Position numbers and translations under genes: made by a program
Part shown: positions 34,748-42,946 of the stretch, piece by piece
How positions within the stretch are numbered: the stretch's first letter is position 1
How the letters are laid out: every line of letters starts with the position of its first letter
Assembly: GCF_024807615.1 (NCBI RefSeq)
Contig: NZ_JANUCJ010000001.1
Coordinates: 682,001 to 746,000, forward strand
Source: Tsukamurella ocularis
GTDB taxonomy: Bacteria; Actinomycetota; Actinomycetes; Mycobacteriales; Mycobacteriaceae
Length of the DNA stretch: 64,000 bases
Reading direction: 5' to 3'
Notes under the pieces: generated by a model
Database searches by the model: none
What the model saw: the letters and a program-made list of their open reading frames with translations, nothing else
What the model was told of the DNA's origin: nothing

Positions 34748-35989
34748 ATGCCCGGACTCCCCCTCCGCGCCCGCGCGGCGCTGCTCGCCGCCCGATCCGC
34801 AGCCTGGGCGTCGCAGCGCGCCGGGCGCGGCAAGGGCTCGATGATCGGCGGCCTCGTCGCGCTCAAGATCGAGCCGAACCTGATGTCCCGGCTCGCCGCT
34901 GGCAAGCGCACCGTGGTGGTGACCGGCACCAACGGCAAGTCCACGACGACCCGGATGACCGCCGCCGCGCTCAGCACGCTGGGCCGCGAGGTCGCCACAC
35001 AGGCCGACGGGGCCAACATGGACGCCGGCATCGTCGCCACGCTCACCGCCCACCAGCGCGCGCCGTTGGCCGCCCTCGAGGTCGACGAGCTGCACGTCCC
35101 GCACGTCCTCGACGCGACCGCAGCCGAGACGCTGGTGCTGCTGAACCTGTCCCGCGACCAGCTCGACCGGGTCGGCGAGATCAACGCCATCGAGCGCCGG
35201 CTGCGCGCGGGCGTGGACGCGCACCCCGAACTCACCGTGATCGCGAACTGCGACGACGTGCTCGTGACGTCTGTCGCCTACGACGCGAAGAACGTCGTCT
35301 GGGTCGCGGCCGGCGCGGGCTGGACGAGCGACTCCACCTCGTGCCCTCGCTCGGGCGAGCCCATCGTCCGCGACGGCGCGCACTGGTACTCGACGGGCAC
35401 CGACTTCTCCCGTCCGGAGCCCGACTGGTGGGTGGACGACACCTCCATCCACGGGCCGGACGGCTTCGTCGCGCCGCTCGGTCTGCAGCTGCCCGGCCGG
35501 GCGAATCGCGGCAACGCCGCGCAGGCCGTGGCCGCCGCGGTAGCGATGGGCGCCGACCCGGTCGCCGCGGCCGAGGCCGTGGGCACCGTCGGCGAGGTCG
35601 CCGGACGGTACGCAACGGTGACCGTCGGCGAGCACACCGTGCGGATGCTGCTCGCGAAGAACCCGGCCGGCTGGCAGGAGGCCATGTCGATGATCGACGG
35701 CACCGCCGAGGGCCTGGTGATCGCGGTGAACGGGCAGGTGCCCGACGGCGAGGACCTCTCCTGGCTGTGGGACGTGCAGTTCGAGCGGTTCGAGAACGGC
35801 AAGGTCGTCGCGTCGGGCGAGCGCGCCGCCGACCTCGCGGTCCGGCTGACCTACGCGGGCGCCGAGCACTCGCTGGTCGCCGACCCGCTGGCGGCGATCG
35901 CCTCGTGCCCTCCCGGGCGCGTGGAGGTGCTCGCGAACTACACGGCGTTCCGCGACCTGAACACAGCTCTCGAAGGACGGCGCGCGTGA
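34748..35989 (+). CDS. murT: Lipid II isoglutaminyl synthase, MurT subunit
   Basis: MurT activates the D-Glu alpha-carboxyl of lipid II with ATP for amidation by GatD. The 413-residue Mur-ligase-like protein has the P-loop VVVTGTNGKSTTTRM at about 55-69, a central domain, and the C-terminal DUF1727 domain. The short insertion that holds a Cys4 zinc ribbon in staphylococcal MurT is present, but here only one Cys is left (STSCPRSGEPIV and HWYSTG), so it probably binds no zinc. The start at 34748 is chosen because a -10 box lies 7 nt upstream; an in-frame ATG at 34718 is less likely. GatD overlaps as GTGA. Confidence 0.95.
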   Translation: MPGLPLRARAALLAARSAAWASQRAGRGKGSMIGGLVALKIEPNLMSRLAAGKRTVVVTGTNGKSTTTRMTAAALSTLGREVATQADGANMDAGIVATLTAHQRAPLAALEVDELHVPHVLDATAAETLVLLNLSRDQLDRVGEINAIERRLRAGVDAHPELTVIANCDDVLVTSVAYDAKNVVWVAAGAGWTSDSTSCPRSGEPIVRDGAHWYSTGTDFSRPEPDWWVDDTSIHGPDGFVAPLGLQLPGRANRGNAAQAVAAAVAMGADPVAAAEAVGTVGEVAGRYATVTVGEHTVRMLLAKNPAGWQEAMSMIDGTAEGLVIAVNGQVPDGEDLSWLWDVQFERFENGKVVASGERAADLAVRLTYAGAEHSLVADPLAAIASCPPGRVEVLANYTAFRDLNTALEGRRA

Positions 35990-36723
35990 TCGACTTCTCC
36001 GGATCCGAGTCCCGGATCACCGATTCCACCCTGGTCATCGGCCTGGTGCTGCCCGACGTGATGGGCACCTACGGCGACGGCGGCAACGCCCTGGTCCTGC
36101 GCCAGCGCGCGCGGCTGCGTGGCATCGACGCCGAGGTCCTGCCGATCACGCTCGCCGACCCCGTGCCAGCGACGTGCGACATCTACACACTGGGCGGCGC
36201 CGAGGACTACGCGCAGCGGCTCGCGACCCGCCATCTCACGCAGTACCCGGGCATGCAGGAGGCCGCCGGTCGTGGTGCGCCGGTGTTGGCGATCTGCGCG
36301 GCGATCCAGGTGCTCGGCCACTGGTACGAGACGTCCGAGGGCGAGCGCGTGGACGGCATCTCGCTGTTCGACCTCACCACCACCCCGCAGGCGACCCGCT
36401 CGATCGGCGAGATCGAGGGCGTTCCGCTGGTCGACGGCCTCACCCAGCCTTTGACCGGGTTCGAGAACCACCGTGGCGGTTCGGCTCTCGGCCCCGACGC
36501 CGCGCCGCTGCAGCGCGTGGTGCGGGGCACCGGCAACGGTGCGGGCGCCGCGGTCGACGGAGTGGTGCAGGGCAGCGTGCTCGGCACCTACATGCACGGC
36601 CCGGCGCTCGCGCGGAACCCGGAGCTGGCCGACTACCTGCTGGCCCGCGCGACAGGGCGTTCGCTCGAGCCGCTGGATCTCCCGGACGTGGGCCTGCTGC
36701 GACGCGAGCGCCTGCGGAAGTAG
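35986..36723 (+). CDS. gatD: Lipid II isoglutaminyl synthase, GatD glutaminase subunit
   Basis: The 245-residue class I glutamine amidotransferase of the CobB/CobQ type supplies ammonia to MurT. The catalytic Cys is in LAICAAIQVLG (near residue 103), and the C-terminal histidine is in GTYMHGPALARNP. ENHRGGSALG matches the family. The GTG start overlaps the murT stop as GTGA. Together the pair amidates peptidoglycan precursors at the cytoplasmic membrane, which is essential in mycobacteria. Confidence 0.95.
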   Translation: MIDFSGSESRITDSTLVIGLVLPDVMGTYGDGGNALVLRQRARLRGIDAEVLPITLADPVPATCDIYTLGGAEDYAQRLATRHLTQYPGMQEAAGRGAPVLAICAAIQVLGHWYETSEGERVDGISLFDLTTTPQATRSIGEIEGVPLVDGLTQPLTGFENHRGGSALGPDAAPLQRVVRGTGNGAGAAVDGVVQGSVLGTYMHGPALARNPELADYLLARATGRSLEPLDLPDVGLLRRERLRK

Positions 36724-36789
36724 GACCGCCGGGGCTGTCCACGGTCCGCGTGGGGTCTGCTGGTCGCGCGGGGCGGGTGTTTCTCTCCA

Positions 36790-36818
36790 CGAAGTCATGC
36801 GTGCAATGCATGGCTTCG
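36790..36818. terminator. Hairpin downstream of gatD
   Basis: CGAAGTCATGC (36790-36800) pairs with GCATGGCTTCG (36808-36818) with one T-G wobble, around GTGCAAT. It is about 65 nt after gatD and could be its terminator, although a strong T-run is absent. The surrounding 300-bp gap (36724-37000) holds no gene I can support. Confidence 0.45.
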
Positions 36819-37000
36819 TTCGGCCAGTTCAACGCACTCTTGACACGGAGGCGATGCGTGGGACGCATAGCTGCATTCACCGTCGCGCTGGATCCCGGTG
36901 GCGCCCGCGTCGTCGACGAAAGATGTCGGTGCGGCGTCCTACCCTGTCTCATCATCGAGAGTTCGGGGGACATCGTGAGTCGGAAACAAGCACGACATGA

Positions 37001-37022
37001 GTAGCACATCGAGTGCTACCTT
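37001..37022 (+). promoter_or_regulatory. Autoregulatory operator and -10 box of the toxin-antitoxin module
   Basis: GTAGCAC (37001-37007), ATCGA, GTGCTAC (37013-37019) is a perfect 7-base inverted repeat. The -10 box TACCTT (37017-37022) overlaps its right arm, and the antitoxin ATG is 7 nt farther, so the mRNA is leaderless and the operator would block the promoter. Confidence 0.65.
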
Positions 37023-37029
37023 TGATCAC

Positions 37030-37320
37030 ATGGAGCAGATCGGGGTCCGTGAGCTGCGGCAGCACGCGTCGAAGTACCTCGCCCGCGTGGAAGCCGGCGA
37101 GGAGATCGAGGTGACCAACCACGGCAAACTCGTCGCAAGACTCGTCCCGGTCAGCGACAGGGAACGCCGGTACCGCGAGCTGGTCTCGTCGGGCCAGATC
37201 ATTCCCGCCGAGCAGCCACTCGACCTGGCCACGATCACAGCGATGCGGAACGCTCGCCGACCGCGCGAACCGGGCGATAAGTCGTTGACAGAGATCCTCA
37301 TGGAAATGAGGGATGAATAG
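37030..37320 (+). CDS. vapB: Phd/VapB-type antitoxin
   Basis: The 96-residue protein starts MEQIGVRELRQHASKYLARV and continues EIEVTNHGKLVARLVPV, which is the Phd/YefM-type DNA-binding fold of prevent-host-death antitoxins. The C-terminal part (from about residue 55) is the toxin-neutralising tail. An ATG 11 codons upstream (36997) is in frame, but the -10 box and operator support 37030. The stop TAG overlaps the toxin GTG by one base. Confidence 0.9.
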   Translation: MEQIGVRELRQHASKYLARVEAGEEIEVTNHGKLVARLVPVSDRERRYRELVSSGQIIPAEQPLDLATITAMRNARRPREPGDKSLTEILMEMRDE

Positions 37321-37727
37321 TGATCTATCTCGACACGTCCGCACTCACGAAGATGCTGAACCCAGAGAACGAATCGGATGTGCTCACCGCATGGATGGCT
37401 GCACAAGCTGACGGAGGAAAGGAGCTGACCACGAGCGTCATCGGCCGGATCGAAATAGCGCGTGTCGCCGCGCGGTCATCCGATCCGGATGACGTTCCGC
37501 AAGCACAATTCCTCGGATCCCGGCTGGTGACGGTTCCGCTGACCACAACAATCGCTCGAGCGGCGGAGAGCGTGGGCCCGGCGCACCTGCGCTCTCTCGA
37601 CGCCATTCATCTGGCGTCGGCCGTGAGCATCCGCGAGCTGGTCAGTGCGTTCGTCAGCTACGACAAGCGACTACTGGCCGCGGCGCGAGCGGAAGGACTG
37701 CCGGTCGTCTCGCCTGGCGCGGAATAG
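37320..37727 (+). CDS. vapC: VapC-type PIN-domain toxin ribonuclease
   Basis: The 135-residue PIN domain has the four acidic residues expected: Asp5 in MIYLDTSAL, Glu near 44 in GRIEIARV, Asp in SLDAIHLASA near 93, and Asp in FVSYDKRLLAAA. Such toxins cleave RNA, often tRNA, with Mg2+. It is translationally coupled to the antitoxin (TAGTG overlap). The module sits between gatD and ogt, which is not part of the conserved backbone order, so it is likely a mobile insertion. Confidence 0.92.
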   Translation: MIYLDTSALTKMLNPENESDVLTAWMAAQADGGKELTTSVIGRIEIARVAARSSDPDDVPQAQFLGSRLVTVPLTTTIARAAESVGPAHLRSLDAIHLASAVSIRELVSAFVSYDKRLLAAARAEGLPVVSPGAE

Positions 37728-38252
37728 TCACCAGAGCCCCAGAACTGCCTGCTCGGTCGCGAGCAGGCGCATCTTGGTCTCCACGCCGCCGCCGGCGGAG
37801 AAGCCGCCGGTACGGCCGTTCGCCGCGGTGACGCGGTGGCAGGGCACGACGGGAGGATAGGGGTTCTCCCCCAGAGCTCGGCCGACGGCACGGGCGGATC
37901 CGGGAAGGCCTATCGCCGTGGCGATCTCGCCGTAGGTGCGGGTCGATCCGGGTGGTATCCGGCGCGCCACCTCGTAGACGGCGCGCTGAAAATCGGTGAG
38001 CCCCAGCATGTCCAGGGGCACCCAGGCCAGATCGTCGTCGAGGTTCTCGCCGGAGACCAGGGCGACGATCGCTGCGATCACCCCCTCGATCGCCGGCGGC
38101 GGGTCGGCGGGTGCCGCATCGTCGCCCAGATACCGCGCAGTGGCCTCGTCGGAGTCCTCCGGCAACCGGACTGCGGTGACGGCACCGTCGGCGCCCCAGG
38201 CGATCCCGCACCGGCCGACGGCGGTGTCGAAGAGGGCGTACCCGGCGGCCAC
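37728..38252 (-). CDS. ogt: Methylated-DNA-[protein]-cysteine S-methyltransferase
   Basis: The 174-residue suicide enzyme removes alkyl groups from O6-alkylguanine. The active site is VVPCHRVTAANG, with the acceptor Cys in PCHRV, preceded by the DNA-binding helix YGEIATAIGLPGSARAVGRAL. The GTG start at 38252 follows GGAGG and lies 1 nt after the stop of the upstream SRPBCC gene. Its own stop is immediately next to that of convergent vapC. Confidence 0.95.
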   Translation of the reverse strand: MAAGYALFDTAVGRCGIAWGADGAVTAVRLPEDSDEATARYLGDDAAPADPPPAIEGVIAAIVALVSGENLDDDLAWVPLDMLGLTDFQRAVYEVARRIPPGSTRTYGEIATAIGLPGSARAVGRALGENPYPPVVPCHRVTAANGRTGGFSAGGGVETKMRLLATEQAVLGLW

Positions 38253-38253
38253 G

Positions 38254-38742
38254 TCAGCCCACCTCCCGCACGAGCAGATCGAGGTTGGCCTCCATGTAGT
38301 CGTGCCAGAGGCCGAGGCGGAAGTCGATGATCTGCGCCTCCTGCTCCGGATGCTGCGCGATGTACTCGCTGAGCGGCGAGGCGCCGGTGCCCGCCCGCGC
38401 CCACTGCCGGACCAGCGTGCCGCCCTCGGCGCGCTCGACCTCGAATCCCCACGTGGCCAGCGGATCACCCGCCGGACCCACGCGCCAGACCCAGCGCCGC
38501 CCGTCCTCGAGCTCGGTGACCTCAGGGTCGGTGAACCACTCGCCGATCTCGGGATCGGCGTTATAGCCGCGGAACCGCGCTCCCACCGCGACGCCGTCGG
38601 CACCGTCGAGCCATTCGGCCCGCTGCAGCTCCCCCTCGGCCCGAGTGGGGAGCGTGATGTCCGCGACGAGGCGCCACGCCTCCTCCGGCGAGCAGGGCAG
38701 CTTCCGGGAGACCTCGATGATCGGGTGGTCGCGCAGGCGCAT
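38254..38742 (-). CDS. SRPBCC (START-like) family protein
   Basis: The 162-residue protein begins MRLRDHPIIEVSRKLPCSPEEAWRLVADI-type sequence typical of polyketide cyclase/SRPBCC domains, which bind hydrophobic ligands. The central part (GRRWVWRVGPAGDPLATWGFEVE) and the C-terminal long helix fit the fold. It is directly upstream of ogt with 1-nt spacing. Its ligand and role are unknown. Confidence 0.85.
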   Translation of the reverse strand: MRLRDHPIIEVSRKLPCSPEEAWRLVADITLPTRAEGELQRAEWLDGADGVAVGARFRGYNADPEIGEWFTDPEVTELEDGRRWVWRVGPAGDPLATWGFEVERAEGGTLVRQWARAGTGASPLSEYIAQHPEQEAQIIDFRLGLWHDYMEANLDLLVREVG

Positions 38743-38751
38743 GGGGCGATC

Positions 38752-38895
38752 CTATTCCGCCGCCCGCGCGGCGGCTTCGACCTTCGCGCGGTACGCGACC
38801 CGGTCCGCCCCGTCGGGGAGCAGCGCGTCCCGCGCGCGGTCCAGGTAGTGCTGAATATCGGCCTTGGGGGCCGCGTCGAGCGACAGGACGTCCAT
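38752..38895 (-). CDS. Possible small protein of 47 residues
   Basis: The frame starts MDVLSLDAAPKADIQHYLDR and ends with KVEAAARAAE, high in Ala, Asp and Arg with a likely long helix. Codon third positions are GC-rich as in real genes. The upstream GAGG is too close to the ATG, so translation is uncertain. It lies between the P-loop kinase and SRPBCC genes on the same strand. I recognise no family. Confidence 0.4.
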   Translation of the reverse strand: MDVLSLDAAPKADIQHYLDRARDALLPDGADRVAYRAKVEAAARAAE

Positions 38896-38927
38896 ACCTC
38901 GACGGTGCCACAGGGCACCGACAGGTT

Positions 38928-39476
38928 CTATGCTCCGACCGCCCGCGGCTCGACCACGACGCAGCGCCCACGCGTCCCGTCGACTGCGAACCAGCCGCGC
39001 TCGAACTCCTGCCAGCGCATGAGCTCGGCCCGTGATTCCTCGCCGTCGCGCGTGACGGCCCGCTCGAGCCGCTGCTCCGCCGAGCCGCCGTCCAGCCAGA
39101 GCCCCAGCGACAGCCGGTCGGCGAACGAGCGGCGGGCGCTGGAGACCCCCTCGATCACGATGAGCGACGCCCGGGGCACGCGCAGCTCCTCCCCCGGCGT
39201 CGGCACGCCGTCGCGCCAGACCATGGGGCGGTAGAAGGCGTCACGGCCACGAACCAGGGGTTCGATCACCTCGTCGACGAGCTGCGGCCACCACGACACC
39301 GGGTCGTCCCACGTGGCGTAGTGGTCCGTGCGGATCAGGGCGACCCGGGCACCGTCGGCCCGGAGGTCGCCGACGAGCCGCTGCGCGTAGGTCGACTTGC
39401 CGGCCCCGGAGGGACCGTCGATCGCGACGATGCCCTCGGGGCCGCCCATCCGGGCCAGCAGTTCGGAGGCCTCCAT
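38928..39476 (-). CDS. P-loop kinase, uridine kinase-like
   Basis: The 182-residue protein has a Walker A motif GPSGAGKST at residues 21-29, TDHYATWDDP (a substrate/Mg loop reminiscent of uridine kinase and phosphoribulokinase), and VIEGVSSARR (Walker B-like). The natural substrate is unknown; annotation as (deoxy)nucleoside or uridine kinase-like is by fold. It starts 3 nt after the recR stop on the same strand, so it is in the ybaB-recR operon. Confidence 0.85.
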   Translation of the reverse strand: MEASELLARMGGPEGIVAIDGPSGAGKSTYAQRLVGDLRADGARVALIRTDHYATWDDPVSWWPQLVDEVIEPLVRGRDAFYRPMVWRDGVPTPGEELRVPRASLIVIEGVSSARRSFADRLSLGLWLDGGSAEQRLERAVTRDGEESRAELMRWQEFERGWFAVDGTRGRCVVVEPRAVGA

Positions 39477-39479
39477 GCC

Positions 39480-40133
39480 TCACCCGCCTGCGGGCGGGAA
39501 TTCCTCGAGCACGCGCGGCGGCTCGGACAGGGCACGGCGGCCGCTCATGGCGCGGCCGAGGGTGAGTTCGTCGGCGAACTCGAGCTCGGCGCCCATCGGC
39601 AGGCCCGCCGCCGGACGCGTGACGGTCAGCCCGGGGAAATCCTTGAGCATCCGCACGAGGAAGGCCGCGGTGGCCTCGCCCTCGGTGTTCGGATCGGTCG
39701 CGATGATCACCTCGTCGACGTCGACTCCGTCGACCGACGTGCCGAGGCGGACGAGCAGCTCCCGGATCCGAAGCTTGTCGGGCCCGATCGACTTGATCGG
39801 GTTCAGCGCCCCGCCGAGCACGTGATAGAGCCCGCGGTACTCGCGGGTGCGCTCCACTGCCTGGACGTCCTTGGCCTCCTCGACCACGCAGATCTTGGAG
39901 GCATCGCGCCGCGGGTCCGAGCAGATCCGGCACCGGGTTTCGGCGGAGACGTTGCCGCACACCTCGCAGTAGCGCACGTCGTTGCGCACGCGGGTGAGTG
40001 CGTTCGTGAGCCGATCGATGTCGGTGGGCTGCACACCCAGGAGGTGGAACGCGATGCGCTGCGCGCCGCGCGGCCCCACCCCCGGGAGCTTGGCCAACTC
40101 GTCGATCAGCTCCTGAACGGGTCCTTCGTACAC
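39480..40133 (-). CDS. recR: Recombination protein RecR
   Basis: The 217-residue protein joins RecF and RecO to load RecA at gaps. It has an N-terminal helix-hairpin-helix ([20 protein letters not shown]), a C4 zinc finger (CEVCGN and CRICSD, about residues 57-72) and a Toprim domain ([15 protein letters not shown] and [14 protein letters not shown]). It lies 10 nt after ybaB. In mycobacteria the same trio ybaB-recR is near dnaX; here several genes separate them. Confidence 0.97.
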   Translation of the reverse strand: MYEGPVQELIDELAKLPGVGPRGAQRIAFHLLGVQPTDIDRLTNALTRVRNDVRYCEVCGNVSAETRCRICSDPRRDASKICVVEEAKDVQAVERTREYRGLYHVLGGALNPIKSIGPDKLRIRELLVRLGTSVDGVDVDEVIIATDPNTEGEATAAFLVRMLKDFPGLTVTRPAAGLPMGAELEFADELTLGRAMSGRRALSEPPRVLEEFPPAGG

Positions 40134-40143
40134 GTGCCGACCG

Positions 40144-40452
40144 TCAGAAGGGCAGGCCGCCGGCCAGCGGACCCATCTTCTGCTGCGCCACGGCGGCGGT
40201 GTTGTTCTGCAGGTCTGCGAGGGCGCCCAGAACCAGGTCCTGCAGGGTCTCCACGTCCTCCGGGTCGACCACCTTGGGGTCGATCGTCACAGACGTCACC
40301 TGGCCGTCGCCGGTGCCCGCGACCTTGACGAGGCCGGCGCCGGCCTGACCCTCGATCGTCGTCACCGCGAGTTCCTGCTGCGCCGCCATGAGCTGCTGCT
40401 GCATCGCGCCGACCTGGGCCATCAGGTCTTCCATCGAGCCTCCGGGCTGCAT
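40144..40452 (-). CDS. ybaB: YbaB/EbfC family nucleoid-associated protein
   Basis: The 102-residue protein has a helix ([21 protein letters not shown]) followed by a beta-sheet ([12 protein letters not shown]) and a second helix, the fold of EbfC/YbaB, which binds DNA as a dimer and compacts the nucleoid. GGGAGAG precedes the ATG. It is the first gene of the ybaB-recR-kinase operon. Confidence 0.95.
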   Translation of the reverse strand: MQPGGSMEDLMAQVGAMQQQLMAAQQELAVTTIEGQAGAGLVKVAGTGDGQVTSVTIDPKVVDPEDVETLQDLVLGALADLQNNTAAVAQQKMGPLAGGLPF

Positions 40453-40532
40453 ACTTCTCTCCCTACGCCGGTCGAGTGACCCGCTATGTCCGATTCGTGT
40501 TACTTGTGTTACCGCTGTGCCGCTTGGGGCGG

Positions 40533-40538
40533 TACAGT
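40533..40538 (+). promoter_or_regulatory. -10 box of the amidase gene (leaderless)
   Basis: TACAGT lies exactly 7 nt before the GTG at 40546, as expected for a leaderless mRNA. TTACCG 18 nt upstream is a weak -35 candidate. Confidence 0.55.
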
Positions 40539-40545
40539 GCGATCC

Positions 40546-41370
40546 GTGACGAACCGCCGTTCCACCCTCTTGGCCGCGACCGTGCTCTCCGCACTGGCCC
40601 TCTCGGGCTGCACCATCGGTGACGCCGGACAGCAGCGGAACGCGGCCGCACCCACCAGCCTATCGCCCGTCGGCCCCGCCCTCGTGAACAACGCGGCGCC
40701 GCTCGTCGCCGGCGCGCTGAGCGGGAAGAAGATCTTCGTCGACCCGGGCCACAATGGCGCGAACGACGCCTCGATCAACAAGCAGGTCCCGACGGGCCGC
40801 GGCGGCACCAAGCCGTGCCAGACCACCGGAACGACCAGCGTGAACGGGGTACCCGAGCACACGTTCAACTACGCGGTGGCCTACAAGCTCTACCAGGCGC
40901 TCACCGCCGCCGGCGCGCAGGTGATGCTCTCCCGCACCGACGACACGTCCGTCGCGTCGTGCATCGACGCCCGCGCCGCGGCCGCGAACTCCTGGGGCGC
41001 CGACGCCGCCGTGAGCATCCACGCCGACGGTTCAACCCCCGGTAACCGAGGGTTTCACGTGAATCTTTCCTCGCCGCCGCTCAACCCCGTGCAGCAGACG
41101 GCGAGCCCTGCGTACGCCGCGACGATGCGCGACGCACTCGTTTCCGGCGGCTTCACTCCGGCGACCTACATCGGCTCCGGAGGACTCTACCCTCGCTCCG
41201 ACCTCGCCGGGCTCAACCTGGCGACGGTCCCGTCCGTGTTGGTGGAGGCGGGCAACCTCCGCGACGCGACCGAGGCCAAGGTCCTCGAATCCGCCGACGG
41301 CCAGCAGCGGCTCGCCGACGCGATCGCTGCGGGGATCGCCGCATACCTGGGCTCGCCTGCGACGCGATAG
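40546..41370 (+). CDS. N-acetylmuramoyl-L-alanine amidase lipoprotein
   Basis: The 274-residue Zn-dependent Amidase_3 enzyme cleaves the bond between MurNAc and the stem peptide. It has a lipoprotein signal (LSALALSGC, lipobox Cys near residue 23). The zinc site is formed by VDPGHNG, the Glu in VPEHTFNY and SIHADGS, with the catalytic Glu in VLVEAGNL. The start at 40546 is chosen for the -10 box 7 nt upstream; 20 upstream codons are excluded. Position next to ybaB and recR matches Ami1 (Rv3717) of M. tuberculosis. Unlike that protein, as I know it, it appears to be lipid-anchored. Confidence 0.93.
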   Translation: MTNRRSTLLAATVLSALALSGCTIGDAGQQRNAAAPTSLSPVGPALVNNAAPLVAGALSGKKIFVDPGHNGANDASINKQVPTGRGGTKPCQTTGTTSVNGVPEHTFNYAVAYKLYQALTAAGAQVMLSRTDDTSVASCIDARAAAANSWGADAAVSIHADGSTPGNRGFHVNLSSPPLNPVQQTASPAYAATMRDALVSGGFTPATYIGSGGLYPRSDLAGLNLATVPSVLVEAGNLRDATEAKVLESADGQQRLADAIAAGIAAYLGSPATR

Positions 41371-41394
41371 GCGTGAATCCGGCCGAATTCGGGG

Positions 41395-42327
41395 CTACGA
41401 AGCCGAATCCGGCTTGCTGATGCACTGAGCCGCCGAATTCGCGACCGCCAGCTCACGCCCGCTCACGTATTCGCGGTCTGTGCCGTCCACCGGGTCGGCG
41501 AAGGCGAGCGTGCGCGCCAGCAGGCGCAGGGGGTCGGAGAAGTCGCCGTCCACGAACTCCTGCGGCTCCGGGTACAACGGATCCCCCAGGATCGGCACGC
41601 CCAAGCCCGACATGTGCAGGCGGAGCTGGTGGGTCTTGCCCGTCTCCGGGCGCAGCCGGTACCGCCCGACGGTGCCGCCCCGCCCGTCCGGGACCTCGGC
41701 TTCCAGCGCGACGTGCGAGCGCGCGTTCACCGGGCCGTCCACCTCGTAGGCCCGCATGATGCCCGGCGTCTTCTCGATCCGGGACTCCACGACCGTCGGC
41801 AGCTCGAGGCTGTCGCACAGAGGCGCGAGGGCTGCGTACTCCTTACGCGCCCGCCCGGTGGCGAAGAGCTGCTGGTAGGCACCGCGCACCGCCGGGTCGC
41901 GCGTGAACAGCAGCACGCCGGCGGTGAGCCGGTCCAGCCGGTGCGCGGGCGAGAGCAGCGGCGCATCGAGCTCGCGGCGCAGTCGCACCAGGGCGCTCTG
42001 CACTACCCGCGCGCCGCGCGGCATTGTCGCGAGGAAGTGCGGCTTGTCCACGACGACGATCCGCTCGTCCTCGTACAGGATCGGCATCGGGAAGGGCACG
42101 TCGACCTCATTGGGCAGCTCGCGGTACATCCACACCGCCTGCCGGGCGGTCACGATCGTCGCCGGGACGAGGCACGCACCGTCGGAGGAAAGGACGCGTC
42201 CGGCCGCGCTCTCCCGCGCGACGTACTCCGCGGTACCCGGGAAGCGGGCCTCGAGGATTTCCCCGAGCGTGCGTCCGGCCTCCTCCTCGGCGATGACGAG
42301 CCGCGTCGGGTCGATCCCGTCGCGCAG
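41395..42327 (-). CDS. RluA-family pseudouridine synthase with no canonical start codon at its N-terminus
   Basis: The protein has the catalytic HRLDRLTAG motif, VDKPHFLATMPRG, and GKTHQLRLHMSGLGVPILGD of the RluA family that converts uridine to pseudouridine in rRNA or tRNA. The family-like N-terminal part continues upstream of the first ATG/GTG (GTG 42153) for about 58 codons, reading LRDGIDPTRLVIAEEE, up to a CTG at 42327. No ATG, GTG or TTG exists in this frame between the upstream stop and 42153. Either a CTG start is used, or a mutation or sequencing error removed the start. The minimal frame is 41395-42153 (252 residues). Confidence 0.85.
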   Translation of the reverse strand: MRDGIDPTRLVIAEEEAGRTLGEILEARFPGTAEYVARESAAGRVLSSDGACLVPATIVTARQAVWMYRELPNEVDVPFPMPILYEDERIVVVDKPHFLATMPRGARVVQSALVRLRRELDAPLLSPAHRLDRLTAGVLLFTRDPAVRGAYQQLFATGRARKEYAALAPLCDSLELPTVVESRIEKTPGIMRAYEVDGPVNARSHVALEAEVPDGRGGTVGRYRLRPETGKTHQLRLHMSGLGVPILGDPLYPEPQEFVDGDFSDPLRLLARTLAFADPVDGTDREYVSGRELAVANSAAQCISKPDSAS

Positions 42328-42361
42328 CGGGAGCGGCGCGACGGGTGCGCCCCGGTGCCGC

Positions 42362-42811
42362 CTAGCCGTTGGACTCGACCTGCACCTTGAGGTTGGTCAG
42401 CAGTTCGTCGTAGATGCGGCCGAGACCCTTGGGGGCGAAGGTCTTCTCGAAGAAACCGCCGATGCCGCCCGCGCCCTTCCAGGTGGTGGTGACGGTGACG
42501 GTCGTCGCGTCGCCCGCGCCGTCGGCGGCGACCGCGCGGTAGGTGGTGACCATCGAGCTGTTCGCATCGGTCTCGGTCACGGTGTCGCCGTCCACTGCAA
42601 CGGTCGCGCGCACGTTGCGCGAGCGCTTCTCGGTGGCCTGCAGCACCCACTCGGCAACGGTGCCGGAGCCCTGGCCGCCCTCGACGACGCGGTACTCGCG
42701 GTAGTTCGGGGGCAGGATCTCCGCGCGGCGGGTGTAGTCGGAGATGGCCGCCAGGACCTTCTCGGGCGCGACGGCAATGGTGATGGACTTTGTGGCGGTT
42801 ACCTGGGCCAA
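42362..42811 (-). CDS. SRPBCC family protein (Rv3718c-like)
   Basis: The 149-residue protein starts LAQVTATKSITIAV and reads as a START/SRPBCC lipid-binding fold with SDYTRRAEILPPNYREYRVV and a C-terminal helix. TTG 42811 is the only plausible start, with AGAGGA about 10 nt upstream. The size and position between the amidase and the FAD oxidoreductase match Rv3718c of M. tuberculosis. Its role is unknown. It is immediately upstream of the pseudouridine synthase. Confidence 0.88.
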   Translation of the reverse strand: MAQVTATKSITIAVAPEKVLAAISDYTRRAEILPPNYREYRVVEGGQGSGTVAEWVLQATEKRSRNVRATVAVDGDTVTETDANSSMVTTYRAVAADGAGDATTVTVTTTWKGAGGIGGFFEKTFAPKGLGRIYDELLTNLKVQVESNG

Positions 42812-42946
42812 CGTACTTCGATCCTCTGAGTATCGGTACCTCCGAGCAGGTCGGAGGTGTGGATGCCGGCACCGCCGACGAGTTCGATGCCAGCCTAACC
42901 AATCGGTAACGACCCGCGCGCGTCGCGCCCGAGAGGTATAGCGTCG

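Noticed and set aside
41371-41450. Repeated GCCGAAT units between the amidase and pseudouridine synthase genes
   Set aside because: Three short copies (about 7-9 bases) in GC-rich DNA; they could form a weak terminator but nothing more can be supported.
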